A DNA stretch of 64,000 nt from JAJPKK01 sp963800215 (GTDB lineage: Bacteria; Pseudomonadota; Alphaproteobacteria; Rhizobiales; Xanthobacteraceae): positions 248,001 through 312,000 of the forward strand of contig CAWCZY010000007.1 of assembly GCA_963800215.1 (NCBI GenBank), written 5' to 3'. A program made the translations under genes and the position numbers. The notes beneath the pieces are model-generated. The model worked only from the letters and a program-made list of their open reading frames with translations, was not told the origin of the DNA and did not search any database. The stretch's first letter is position 1; the number at the start of each line of letters is the position of its first letter. This document shows positions 43,123 to 52,216 of the stretch, one piece after another.

Positions 43123-44535
43123 ATGTATCGATCGATCGCGCTCAGCGTAACCACAATCGCGTTGGTGTCCCTGGCTTGCCCCGGCACGTCCGTGCGCGCC
43201 GACCCTCTGTCCGCGCGGCAGCAGCTCGCCGTCGACATCTACAAGGAGCTGGTCGAGATCAACACCGTCACCGAGACCGGCGACACCGGCCGCGCCGCCG
43301 ACGCCATGGCGGCACGGTTGCGTGCCGCCGGGTTCGAGGGCGCCGATGTGCAGGTGTTCAAGCCGGCGCCGCGCAAGGGCAATCTGGTGGCGCGCCTGCG
43401 CGGCACCGGCGCACGCCGGCCGATACTCCTGCTCGCGCATCTCGATGTGGTCGAGGCGAAGCCGGAGGACTGGTCGACCGACCCGTTCAAGCTGGTGGAG
43501 AAGGACGGCTATTTCTACGGCCGCGGCTCCGGCGACGACAAGTACATGGCGGCGAGCTTCGTGGCGAACCTCATCCGCTACAAGCAGGAGGGCTACCGGC
43601 CCGACCGCGACATCATCCTGGCGCTGGAGACCGACGAGGAAATCATCGACGCCGATGCGCTGGGCATTCAATGGCTCATCAAGAACCACCGCGACCTGAT
43701 CGATGCCGAATTCGCCCTCAACGAGGGCGGCGGCGTCGGCGTCAAGCGCGGCAAGCCGATCCGCAACAGCATCCAGACCAGCGAGAAGGTCAGCTTTTCC
43801 TACCGCCTGGGAGTCACCAACAAAGGCGGCCATTCGTCGGTGCCGTCCCCCGACAACGCCATCTATCACCTCGCCGAGGGCCTCGCACGGCTCGGCAAAT
43901 TCAGCTTTCCGGTGAACTTGAACGCGACGACGCGACAATCGCTCGAACGCGCCGCCGAGCTCGAGGCACCTCAGATGGCCGCCGACATCCGCTCGGCGCT
44001 CTCCGCGGACCCCGACCCGGCCGCGGTGGCGCGCCTCTCGGCCAACCCCGGCTACAACGCCCAACTGCGCACCACCTGCGTCGCCACCATGCTGGAGGGC
44101 GGCCACGCCTACAACGCCCTGCCCCAGTCCGCCCGCGCCACCGTCAACTGCCGCATCATGCCGGGCGAGAAGGTCGATGACGTGACGGCGACCCTGGTGC
44201 GCGTGCTCGCCGACGACAAGATCTCCGTGACACCGATCGGGCAGCCGGTGCTGAGCGCGCCGTCGGCGCTCGACGAGACGCTGCTGAGTGCCATCGACAA
44301 GACCTCGGCCGAGTTCTGGCCCGGCGTGCCCGTCGTCCCCGTCATGAGCGCCGGCGCGACCGACGGCAGCTTCCTGCGCAATGCGGGAATCCCGACCTAC
44401 GGCCATTCCGGCCTCGCCGGCGATGTCGACAATTCGCGCGCCCACGGCAAGGACGAACGCGTGCTGGTGAAGTCATTCTTCGATGGCCAGGAATATCTCT
44501 ACCGGCTGGTCAAGCGGCTGTCGGGCGGGGGGTAG
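43123..44535 (+). CDS. Secreted M20-family metallopeptidase
   Basis: The 470-residue protein has a signal peptide (about 1-25) and an M20/M28-type di-zinc peptidase domain. Ligand motifs are LLAHLDVVEAKPEDW (His and Asp), GRGSGDDKYMAAS, ETDEEIIDADALG (Glu pair) and the lid-domain segment TNKGGHSSVPSPDNAIY; a late YGHSGLAGDVDN histidine completes the site. It likely cleaves short peptides or N-acyl amino acids in the periplasm. GGAAGGA precedes the ATG at 43123. Confidence 0.92.
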   Translation: MYRSIALSVTTIALVSLACPGTSVRADPLSARQQLAVDIYKELVEINTVTETGDTGRAADAMAARLRAAGFEGADVQVFKPAPRKGNLVARLRGTGARRPILLLAHLDVVEAKPEDWSTDPFKLVEKDGYFYGRGSGDDKYMAASFVANLIRYKQEGYRPDRDIILALETDEEIIDADALGIQWLIKNHRDLIDAEFALNEGGGVGVKRGKPIRNSIQTSEKVSFSYRLGVTNKGGHSSVPSPDNAIYHLAEGLARLGKFSFPVNLNATTRQSLERAAELEAPQMAADIRSALSADPDPAAVARLSANPGYNAQLRTTCVATMLEGGHAYNALPQSARATVNCRIMPGEKVDDVTATLVRVLADDKISVTPIGQPVLSAPSALDETLLSAIDKTSAEFWPGVPVVPVMSAGATDGSFLRNAGIPTYGHSGLAGDVDNSRAHGKDERVLVKSFFDGQEYLYRLVKRLSGGG

Positions 44536-44553
44536 GGGATACTCCGATCAGCC

Positions 44554-44570
44554 TGACCCCGTTGGGGTCA
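44554..44570. terminator. Short hairpin between convergent genes (possible terminator)
   Basis: TGACCCC and GGGGTCA form a perfect 7-bp stem with a 3-base loop. There is no U-tract, so termination is only suggested by position between the convergent M20 and amidohydrolase genes. It partly overlaps the next repeat. Confidence 0.35.
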
Positions 44571-44605
44571 TTGCCCGGCCTTGACTGGCTTGACCGGGCA
44601 ATGAC
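44567..44605. repeat. Short copy of the GCCCGGCTTGACCGGGC repeat family
   Basis: GTCATTGCCCGG at the left and CCGGGCAATGAC at the right are exact reverse complements around CTTGACTGGCTTGA. Related to 19745 and 57346. Confidence 0.8.
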
Positions 44606-44631
44606 AAAGGTCAGCGTGATCGAAAAGTGCG

Positions 44632-45414
44632 CTAAAAATTCGCTGCCTTGCGCATCGGGTTCGTCTGCGGATCGGCGACGCCCTTGGGCAGATCGAACAT
44701 CCCGCCCGGGAGCGTATCGAAGAAGGCGAGCACCTCCGAGGTCTTGATCACGTCGGCATATTTGGCGTTCATGTCGCAGAGATTGATGGCGTGGCTCGCC
44801 TGGGAGCGGTCGAAGCAGCCCTCCTCGGCAATGGTGATGCGGTAGTTGAGGCTGAAGGCATCGAGCACGGTGGCGCGCACGCAGCCCGAGGTCGTGGTGC
44901 CGGTGACGATGACGCTGTCGGCCCCGAGCAGCGTGAGATAGCTCGCCATGTTGGTGCCGAAGAAGCCGGACGGCTTCTGCTTGTAGACCACGATGTCGTG
45001 CGGGCCCGGCGCGAGCTCGGCCATGATTTCGTTGCCGTCGAAATTGGAGATCACGGTCTTGTTGCCGACGTCTTCGGCGGAGCGGTTGTTCTTCCAGGCC
45101 CAGCTTCCGGAATCCCAGAGGTCGCCCCGGCGCATGCCGGTGGTGTAGATCACCGGCAGTCCTTTTGCGCGTGCCTTGTCGATCAGGGCGCGGATGTAAT
45201 CGAGCGCGGCCCACGCGTCCTCGCCGCAGGAATTGCGCCACTTCTTGATCGATTCCAGGATCGGCTCCGGCTCGTCGCCGCAGAACGCGTAATTGACATC
45301 GATGACGAGCAGGGCCGGCCGCTTTCCGAAGCCCTGGCGCGCGCCATAGCCGGACGTCGCGAACACCGCCTTGTCGCGTTCGGTGAGAAACTTGTTCCAG
45401 ATCGGTTCGGACAT
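44632..45414 (-). CDS. Isochorismatase-family cysteine amidohydrolase (N-carbamoylsarcosine amidase-like)
   Basis: The 260-residue protein has the catalytic triad of the family: Asp39 in LLVIDVNYAF, a lysine in VVYKQKPSGFFGT and the nucleophile in TTTSGCVRATVLDAFS, preceded by the cis-peptide-type TTSG. Such enzymes hydrolyse amides such as N-carbamoylsarcosine, maleamate, ureidoacrylate or nicotinamide. It is the last gene of the leftward transporter set, 30 bp after the binding protein, so its substrate is probably what the transporter imports. Maleamate or a carbamoyl compound is one guess. Confidence 0.88.
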   Translation of the reverse strand: MSEPIWNKFLTERDKAVFATSGYGARQGFGKRPALLVIDVNYAFCGDEPEPILESIKKWRNSCGEDAWAALDYIRALIDKARAKGLPVIYTTGMRRGDLWDSGSWAWKNNRSAEDVGNKTVISNFDGNEIMAELAPGPHDIVVYKQKPSGFFGTNMASYLTLLGADSVIVTGTTTSGCVRATVLDAFSLNYRITIAEEGCFDRSQASHAINLCDMNAKYADVIKTSEVLAFFDTLPGGMFDLPKGVADPQTNPMRKAANF

Positions 45415-45444
45415 TTATTCTCTCCCAATTCGTCCAATCCTGTC

Positions 45445-46434
45445 TTACAGCGTCGCGCGCACCGCTTCGACGAAGCTCATGTCGATGATCTCGTCGTATT
45501 TGATGTCGCTCTTGAGAATGCCGGCCTCGCGCACCACGGCGCTCGCGGTCGCCCAGGCGGGCCGGCTCACCATGCCGTCGCGGCTCCACATCTCGTCCTT
45601 GAACGAGCGGTCGAGGGTCGAGCGCATGTCGTCGAGCGGCATGGTCGGAAACTGCGCCTTGGCGATTTCGCTGGCTTCGCCGGGGTCGGCATAGAGCAGC
45701 TTGAGGCCCTTGATCATGCCGCGCACGAAGGTGCGGACCAATTCGGGCTCCTTCTGGATGGTATCGAGCCGGACATTGAGGGTGGAATAGGCATAGGGGC
45801 CGAGCTCTTTCGGCACGTTGAAGAACGGCTCGCCCCAGACATTGTTGCGCACGCCCTGGGTGACGAAGGGCTCGGTGGCTTCGCCGATCTGGGCCTGCCT
45901 GCCGCGCACCACGGCGATGGTCGCGGAATTCGCGGTTTCGATCAGCGTCACGTCCTTCTTGGCGTCGAGCTTCCATTTCGCCAGCAGATAGCGGGTGATC
46001 GAGTTGGGCGTGCCGCCGAACGGGCCGACGGCGATGGTCTTGCCCTTGAAATAGGCGGGCCAGTCGGTGCCGGTCGGCTCCTGTCCCTTGGCGGCGCAGA
46101 AATAGACGTTGCCGCGGTCGACGCAATTGACCACCGCGCGCAGCTCGGCGCCCTTGGCCTTGGCGAAGGCGTTGTGCTCGGGGCCGCCGATGAAGGCGAA
46201 GGCCTGGCCCGACAGCACCGCATTGGTGTGGCCGCTGCCGCTCTCGATGGTGACGATCTTCACCGTCACGTCATCGAAATAGCCCTTGGCCATGGCGATG
46301 TAGAGCGGCAGGTAGCCGGTGCTGTGGACCGGCTCCGCGACCAGGAGCTCGCGCGCGGCGCGGGCCGGGACGATGCGGCCGGCGACGGCGGCGCCAGCGG
46401 CCGCCGCGGTCCCCAGAAATTTGCGTCGGTTCAT
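45445..46434 (-). CDS. NitT/TauT-type ABC transporter substrate-binding protein
   Basis: The 329-residue protein starts with a Tat-like signal (MNRRKFLGTAAAAGAAVAG) and has an NMT1/SsuA-like fold with STGYLPLYIAMAKGYFDDV near residue 38, IESGSGHTNAVLSGQAFAFIGG and FKGKTIAVGPFGGTPNSI. It should capture a small organic substrate in the periplasm for the permease and ATPase next to it. It lies 28 bp after the permease gene and 30 bp before the amidohydrolase. Confidence 0.9.
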   Translation of the reverse strand: MNRRKFLGTAAAAGAAVAGRIVPARAARELLVAEPVHSTGYLPLYIAMAKGYFDDVTVKIVTIESGSGHTNAVLSGQAFAFIGGPEHNAFAKAKGAELRAVVNCVDRGNVYFCAAKGQEPTGTDWPAYFKGKTIAVGPFGGTPNSITRYLLAKWKLDAKKDVTLIETANSATIAVVRGRQAQIGEATEPFVTQGVRNNVWGEPFFNVPKELGPYAYSTLNVRLDTIQKEPELVRTFVRGMIKGLKLLYADPGEASEIAKAQFPTMPLDDMRSTLDRSFKDEMWSRDGMVSRPAWATASAVVREAGILKSDIKYDEIIDMSFVEAVRATL

Positions 46435-46462
46435 GACGGTCTCCCAAGGTATCGTCTTTGCA

Positions 46463-47347
46463 TCAGCTCTTCACGCCCTTGCGCAGCACGCGCTCGATCC
46501 AGGACACGGTGACGTACATGATGACGGCGAGCGTCGAGAGCACCGCGACCGCGACCCATACCAGCGCGATGTCGTAGGTCTGGCCGGCATAGAGGATGGC
46601 GCGGCCGAGGCCATGCTGGGAGGCGATGAACTCGCCGACCACGGCGCCGGTGAGCGCGAGGCCGATATTCACCCGCAGCACCGAGATGATCCACGGCAGG
46701 CAGGACGGGATGACGAGCTTGCGGAACACCTGCAGGCGGCGTCGCGCCGAGCGAATAGAACAGCTTCTCGCCGTCGGGATCGACGGCCTTGACGCCGGCA
46801 TAGGTGGTGAGCGTCGACACCACCAGGGTGAGCGCGGTCGCGATCGCCACCTTGGAGGCGAGGCCGATGCCGAACACCAGCACGATGAGCGGCGCCAGCG
46901 CGAGCTTGGGCAGCGACTCGAAGCAGATGATGTAGGGCTGCACGATCGCCGCATAATTGCGCGACCACCAGAACGACAGGCCGAGCGCCGAGCCGGCGAT
47001 GGTGCCGATGAGAAAGCCGATGATGGTCGAGCGGAAGGTGAAGCCGATGTCGGTCCAGGCATCGCCGGTGGTGAAGAAGATCTGCAGCGTCTTGAAGATC
47101 GCGCTCGGCTGCGACCAGAAGAACGCGTCGATGAAGCCGGCGGAGGCGCCGACTTCCCACAGCGCGACGATGCCGACGAGGATGCCGAGCTGCACGCCGA
47201 CGATGATCCAGGCCGGCCAGTCCTTCTGCACCGGCAGCTTGCGCGCCGGCTTCGCCCGCACGGCGGCGCGGCCGCGTCCCGGGCGCGGTGGGCGTCGGCC
47301 ACGCTCCAGGGCAGTTCCTTGACGGGTGAGGTCTGTTCGATCGCCAT
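46463..47347 (-). pseudogene. NitT/TauT-type ABC transporter permease with two frame changes
   Basis: Corrected, about 294 residues with five to six membrane segments are encoded, including WIIVGVQLGILVGIVALWEV, TIIGFLIGTIAGSALGLSFW, the EAA-like ESLPKLALAPLIVLVFGIG loop and VFRKLVIPSCLPWIISVLRV near the second domain. One frame change at 46738-46739 is an extra C (LGATRLQVFRK). The other, within about 47245-47285, is one base too few or two too many. Residues are fully conserved on both sides. It forms the channel of the transporter encoded with the neighbouring ATPase. Confidence 0.86.
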
Positions 47348-47371
47348 GGCGTCCGCGCCGCTCAGGCCGCG

Positions 47372-48151
47372 TCATCGAGGGAGGCCGGCTGGCTGTGCAA
47401 GCAGGTCGAGGCAGCGCTCCTTCACCGCGATGAAATCCGGCGCGGTGGTGCAGGCGCGCAGGCGCGGGCGCGGCAGCGCGACCGGGATCGTTTCGATGAT
47501 GCGGCCCGGCCGCGTTCCCATCACGTGAACCTCGTCGGACAGGAAGATCGCCTCCTCGACGTCATGGGTGACGAACACCACGGTCTTGCCGAAATCGCTC
47601 CACAGCGCCAGCAGCCACTCCTGCATGCGCAGCTTGGTCTGGGCATCGAGCGCGCCGAACGGCTCGTCGAGCAGGATCACGTCGGTATCGAACAGCAGGG
47701 TCCGCAGCAGCGCCGCGCGCTGGCGCATGCCGCCGGACAGCGCATTGGGATAGGCGTGCTCGAATCCGGCAAGGCCGTAGCGCCGCAGCAGCGGCAGCGC
47801 CCGCGCGCGCGCCTCGCGCAGCGGCACGCCCTGGATCTCCATGCCGAGGATGATGTTGTCGGTCAGCGTCCGCCACGGCAGCAGCAGGTCCTTCTGCAGC
47901 ATGTAGCCGACCCGGCCGATGGTGCCGGTGGCATCGATGCCGTCGATCAGGACCCGGCCCCGGCTCGGCTCCTGCAACCCCGCGACGATGTTGAAGATGG
48001 TGCTCTTGCCGCAGCCGGACGGGCCGATCAGGCTGACGAAGGAGCCCTGCGGCACCGCGAGGCTGACACGGTCGAGCGCATGGAAGGCGCCGGACGGCGT
48101 GTCGAACCGCATGCTGAGGTCATCGATCCGAAGCTTGGTCGGCGAGGGCAT
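47372..48151 (-). CDS. NitT/TauT-type ABC transporter ATP-binding protein
   Basis: The 259-residue ATPase has Walker A GPSGCGKSTI near residue 42, signature LSGGMRQRAALLRTL, Walker B DVILLDEPFGALDAQTK and the switch histidine in VFVTHDVEEAIFLSDEV. It drives uptake with the permease 24 bp downstream and the binding protein. Family members import nitrate, taurine, sulfonates, pyrimidine precursors or aromatic acids. The start ATG at 48151 is set by the family N-terminus; the open frame continues upstream through a repeat and is not coding there. Confidence 0.92.
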   Translation of the reverse strand: MPSPTKLRIDDLSMRFDTPSGAFHALDRVSLAVPQGSFVSLIGPSGCGKSTIFNIVAGLQEPSRGRVLIDGIDATGTIGRVGYMLQKDLLLPWRTLTDNIILGMEIQGVPLREARARALPLLRRYGLAGFEHAYPNALSGGMRQRAALLRTLLFDTDVILLDEPFGALDAQTKLRMQEWLLALWSDFGKTVVFVTHDVEEAIFLSDEVHVMGTRPGRIIETIPVALPRPRLRACTTAPDFIAVKERCLDLLAQPAGLPR

Positions 48152-48227
48152 CGGGCGCCTCCGGTCCAAGGCGGAGCGTAATCGGGTGGCCCCGCCGGTC
48201 GCAAGAAGCATGCCATGGCTCCATGCC

Positions 48228-48325
48228 GTCATTCCGGGGCCGGCCACAGGCCGGAACCCGGAATCCAGGCTTTCCGCGCTGCATCTGGATTCCGGGTTCG
48301 GTGCTTCGCACCGCCCCGGAATGAC
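48228..48325. repeat. Full CCGGAATGAC palindromic repeat, copy 2
   Basis: GTCATTCCGGGGC to GCCCCGGAATGAC, with inner GAACCCGGAATCCAG and CTGGATTCCGGGTTC arms that are exact reverse complements. It sits between the hydrolase and ATPase genes and may separate their transcripts. Confidence 0.88.
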
Positions 48326-48339
48326 GGTTGTGCTTGCGA

Positions 48340-49218
48340 TCACCGCCCCAGTATCGACGACACCATGGCGCGGGGGTCGCGCACCGGCCATTTGCCGAGC
48401 TCGACGGCCTGGAAGAACTCGTCGATATGGCGATTGAATGCGTCCGGCTCCTCCAGGTTGATCGCGTGGCCGGCGTTCGGCAGCACCACCAGCGCCGCGG
48501 TCGGGATCGTCTTCTTCATGAGGATGCCCGGCCCCAGGCAGGCCCAGTCCTCGTCGCCGGTCATGATCAGGGTCGGCGCCGTGATCTTCTTCAACTCCTC
48601 GGTGAGATCGTAGAGCGAGGGCCGGCGGCTTTGCACGCCGCGCAGCGTCATCGCCGAACCGGTGGTCGAATGCTCCGCGAGTTGGTCGGCGAATTCGCGC
48701 CAGCCGCGCGGGTCCTTGTTCTGCTGCTGCACCCGCGACGGCCCCAGCGCATAGGCTTCGGCCGCCTTGGCCATGCCCTGCTGTTCGAACCGGGCGGCGC
48801 TCGCCTCCGCTTCCGCCATGAATTGCGCCCGCGTATCCGGGCTCGCGCCATAGCCGCAGCCGGCGATGACGAGGGAGCGGGCGCGGTCGGGATAGGTGAA
48901 CCCGAAATGGGTGGTCGCGAAGCCGCCCATGGAAAGGCCGACGATGTGGGCCTTGTCGATCTTCAAGGCGTCGAGCACGGCACGGATGTCGTCGCGGGCG
49001 CGCGCCTGCGAGTAGCGCTCGACCTCCGCCGGCACGTCGGAAGGCGGGTAGCCGCGGGCATTGTAGGCGATGCAGCGGTAGCGCCGGCCGAAATGGCGAA
49101 GCTGCGCCTCCCAGGAGCGGACATCGCCGGCGAATTCGTGCACGAACACGATCGGAATTCCGGCGCCCACCTCGTGATAGTAGAGCTTCACGCCGTCGTC
49201 GGTGGTGAGATGGGGCAT
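48340..49218 (-). CDS. Alpha/beta hydrolase linked to the ABC transporter genes
   Basis: The 292-residue protein has the alpha/beta hydrolase pattern: FVHEFAGDVRSWEAQ oxyanion region, nucleophile elbow GLSMGGFATTHF, LIMTGDEDWACLGPG (Asp) and LPNAGHAINLEEPD (His). It resembles 3-oxoadipate enol-lactonase and N-formylmaleamate deformylase-type enzymes. Lying upstream of a transporter and an amidohydrolase on the same strand, it may hydrolyse the same imported compound. The ATG at 49218 is chosen with AGGAC upstream. Confidence 0.87.
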   Translation of the reverse strand: MPHLTTDDGVKLYYHEVGAGIPIVFVHEFAGDVRSWEAQLRHFGRRYRCIAYNARGYPPSDVPAEVERYSQARARDDIRAVLDALKIDKAHIVGLSMGGFATTHFGFTYPDRARSLVIAGCGYGASPDTRAQFMAEAEASAARFEQQGMAKAAEAYALGPSRVQQQNKDPRGWREFADQLAEHSTTGSAMTLRGVQSRRPSLYDLTEELKKITAPTLIMTGDEDWACLGPGILMKKTIPTAALVVLPNAGHAINLEEPDAFNRHIDEFFQAVELGKWPVRDPRAMVSSILGR

Positions 49219-49821
49219 GGCGAGGTCCTGGTTGGCGGTCGGCGCAGCGGCTATGGGAATAACCGATCCCGCAGCGGATTTCACCCTGGCCCTCGTCGCA
49301 AAATCTCCTCGGGGTGTAGCCCGGATGAGCGAAGCGAAATCCGGGCGCAACGGTTGATATCGCCCTTCGCTGCCGACGATCCCGCATGTCGCTGCGCTCA
49401 TGCGGGCTACTTGTTGCGGCTGGGGGCACGGCCGGACCGGCCGGACCGGGACTGGAAAAACCGGCAGGCCGTACCTATCTCCCCACCGCCCTCAGGCATG
49501 CGAGCGATTCGAGCCTTTTCGGCGACGGGGTGGGGCAGGTACATAGCAGCACCGCGCAGGCCGATCCATTCGGCGGCGTCTCGTCGACGCCAATCCGATG
49601 GTTCTCTTGCGGAATTTGCGCCCGGCCGGGTCGGTTCGGGGGCCCATTCACTACGTCGCACGAGCGGATTGGATCGATGGACCGAACACGATATTATTGC
49701 CCAGCGTCGCCGCGCCCGTCCGCGGCGTGGAACCCGAACCGCGATTTGGTGTTTTCAGCCACATGTACGTGCAGGGGCGACAGGGTCGCACCGCCCCTCG
49801 ACATCCGCCAACGGATTCGCC
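49219..49821. other. Intergenic region with one palindromic repeat and no gene
   Basis: The repeat at 49316-49410 is the only clear feature. The remaining 49411-49821 carries no convincing coding frame or RNA gene; it should contain the egtB promoter. Confidence 0.6.
49316..49410. repeat. Palindromic repeat, GTAGCCCGGATGAGC family, copy 2
   Basis: It begins GTAGCCCGGATGAGCGAAGC and ends GCTCATGCGGGCTAC, like the element at 40508, with a longer centre. It lies between the divergent hydrolase and egtB genes. Confidence 0.82.
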
Positions 49822-51095
49822 ATGACACGCGCGCAGCCGATCGCTTCGAATGCCGGCGATGCCTGTACCGGCCCGCTGGGCTTATGGCCCGACCGCCGCG
49901 GCGGCCATGAGGCCGATGCCTGGATGCACGCCTATCGCAGCGTGCGCGAGGAGACCGAGCGGCGCGCCGCCGGCCTTTCGGCGGAGGATCAGGTCGTCCA
50001 GTCGATGCCTGATGCGAGCCCCATCAAATGGCATCGCGCCCACACCACGTGGTTCTTCGAGCAGTTCGTGCTGGCGCCGTACGCGGCGGACTATCGCAGC
50101 TTCGACGAACGATTTGCCTATCTGTTCAATTCCTATTATGTCGCTGCCGGCCCTCGTCATGCCCGGCCGAAACGCGGATTGCTGACGCGACCGGATTGTG
50201 AAGAGGTGGCGCTCTATCGCGCCCATGTGGATGCGGCCATGCAAAATCTCGTCCACTCGTCGTCCGGTGACGCGCTACGGCCGCGTGATCGCTCTGCTCG
50301 AGATCGGGCTTCATCACGAACAGCAGCACCAGGAACTGATGCTGACCGATATTCTCCACGCGTTTTCGGAAAATCCGGCCGCGCCGGCCTATGACCCCTC
50401 GTTCGAATGGCCGCCGCGCGCGGCCGGCCGGGACGGCTTTTGCGAACTGGCCGAAGGCATCCACACCATCGGGCACCACGGGCACGAGTTCTGCTTCGAC
50501 AACGAGACGCCTGCGCACCGTACGCTGGTCGGGCCGGTGCGTCTCGCGCGCGCCCTCGTGCGCAACGGCGAGTGGCTCGCCTTCATGGCCGACGGCGGCT
50601 ATGCGCGGCCGGAACTGTGGCTGTCGGACGGCTGGGCCACGGTGTGCGCCGAAGGCTGGATTGCGCCGCTCCACTGGCGCGAGATCGACGGCGCCTGGCA
50701 CGGCTTCACGCTGGGCGGCCTGCGCACGGATCGAGGAAGACCTGCCGGTCTGCCATGTCAGCTATTACGAGGCCGACGCCTTCGCCCGCTGGTCCGGCAA
50801 GCACCTGCCGAGCGAGGCCGAATGGGAAGTCGCGGCACGGGCCGGCGAACTCGAAGACGCCTTCGGCGTCGTCTGGCAATGGACGCGCAGCGCCTATTCT
50901 CCCTATCCCGGGTACCGGCCGGTCGCGGGTGCGCTCGGCGAGTACAACGGCAAATTCATGGTGAACCAGATGGTGCTGCGCGGCTCCTCGCTCGCGACGC
51001 CCGCCGGGCATGCCCGGGTCAGCTATCGCAACTTCTTTCCGCCCGCGGCGCGCTGGCAGTTCAGCGGCTTGCGGCTCGCCGATTTCGCGGCCTGA
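49822..51095 (+). pseudogene. egtB: EgtB, ergothioneine sulfoxide synthase, with two frame changes
   Basis: Corrected, about 423 residues are encoded. The N-terminal DinB-like domain has the iron ligands in WHRAHTTWFFEQF and LHHEQQHQELMLTDI, and the C-terminal FGE-sulfatase-like domain has CHVSYYEADAFARWSGKHLP and SYRNFFPPAARWQFSGLRLA. EgtB joins trimethylhistidine to cysteine or gamma-glutamylcysteine with O2. Frame changes at about 50252-50275 and 50725-50735 are one extra base each. The start ATG is 49822. egtD follows after 42 bp, so the two form an operon. Confidence 0.9.
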
Positions 51096-51137
51096 GCGCC
51101 GCCGTCGTATCCACCCGTTCGGAGAGAGACAGAGATC

Positions 51138-52145
51138 ATGAACGTCGCATTGAAGCCGCGCCTGCTCCCCACAGGCGACGCCACCAGGACGTTTGCCGAT
51201 GACGTGATGGCCGGACTCCTGGCCGAACCGAAGCGCCTGCCGCCGAAATATTTCTACGACCAGCGGGGATCGCGCCTGTTCGAGGAGATCACCCAGCTTG
51301 CCGAGTATTATCCGACCCGCACCGAGACCGCCATTCTCCAGGCCAATGCGCCGGAAATCGCCAAGCTCATTCCCGCCGATGCGGCGATGGTGGAGTTCGG
51401 CGCCGGCTCCTCCGCCAAGACGCGCATTCTGTTGCGCGCCGCGAACCAGGTGTCCGCCTATGTCCCCGTCGACATTTCCGCCGAGTTCCTGTCGAACGAG
51501 GCGGTGCGGCTGCATGAGGACCTGCCGCAGCTCTCCGTGTACCCGGTGGCGGCGGATTTCACCAAGCCGTTCGAGCTACCCGCGAGCCTCGGCGCGAAGC
51601 CCCGGGTCGGTTTTTTCCCCGGCTCCACCATCGGCAATTTCGAACCCCACGAGGCGCACGGCTTCCTGCGGCATGCGGCGACACTGCTCGGGCGCGGTGC
51701 GCTGCTGATCATCGGCGTCGATCTCGTCAAGGATCCCGCGATCCTCAATGCCGCCTACAACGACGCCGCCGGAGTCACGGCGGCGTTCAACCTCAACCTG
51801 CTGGAGCGCATCAATCGCGAACTCGGCGGCGAGTTCAAGCTGGAGAAGTTCTGCCACCGCGCCTTCTACAACCGCGAGAAGCAGCGGGTGGAGATGCATC
51901 TGGTCAGCCTCGCACGCCAGAAAGTCCGGGTCATGGGCAAGCTCATCGAGTTCCGCCGCGGCGAGACCATCCATACCGAGAACAGCTACAAATACTCCGT
52001 GGACCTGTTTCGTGGCCATGCGAGGAGCGCCGGCTGGACGCCCGCCGCGTTCTGGCTCGACGAGCAGAAATATTTTTCGGTTCACGCGCTCATCGCCGCG
52101 GCGCCGGTCACAGCGGTGCGAAGCGATGGCGGCGCGGGCGTTTGA
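51138..52145 (+). CDS. egtD: EgtD, histidine N-alpha-methyltransferase of ergothioneine synthesis
   Basis: The 335-residue protein is a SAM-dependent methyltransferase that trimethylates histidine to hercynine. Family segments are LPPKYFYDQRGSRLFEEIT, YYPTRTE, the SAM motif VEFGAGSSAKTR, PVDISAEFL, FFPGSTIGNF and the substrate-site YNDAAGVTAAFNLN plus IHTENSYKYS. GGAGAGAGACAGAG precedes the ATG. With EgtB it makes the core pathway; no egtA, egtC or egtE is adjacent, which suits the alphaproteobacterial pathway that uses cysteine or glutathione-derived thiols. Confidence 0.95.
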   Translation: MNVALKPRLLPTGDATRTFADDVMAGLLAEPKRLPPKYFYDQRGSRLFEEITQLAEYYPTRTETAILQANAPEIAKLIPADAAMVEFGAGSSAKTRILLRAANQVSAYVPVDISAEFLSNEAVRLHEDLPQLSVYPVAADFTKPFELPASLGAKPRVGFFPGSTIGNFEPHEAHGFLRHAATLLGRGALLIIGVDLVKDPAILNAAYNDAAGVTAAFNLNLLERINRELGGEFKLEKFCHRAFYNREKQRVEMHLVSLARQKVRVMGKLIEFRRGETIHTENSYKYSVDLFRGHARSAGWTPAAFWLDEQKYFSVHALIAAAPVTAVRSDGGAGV

Positions 52146-52216
52146 CGTCCGCCGCGGCGCACTGAAATAGTCCGCGTTCGGATTTTGCCCCAGGTTCTGT
52201 CGCCCCAGGTGCCCAG

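Noticed and set aside
47372..49429. A 685-residue open frame upstream of the ABC ATPase
   Set aside because: The part before 48151 crosses a palindromic repeat and lies out of frame with the real alpha/beta hydrolase gene on the same strand. The ATPase family N-terminus begins at 48151.
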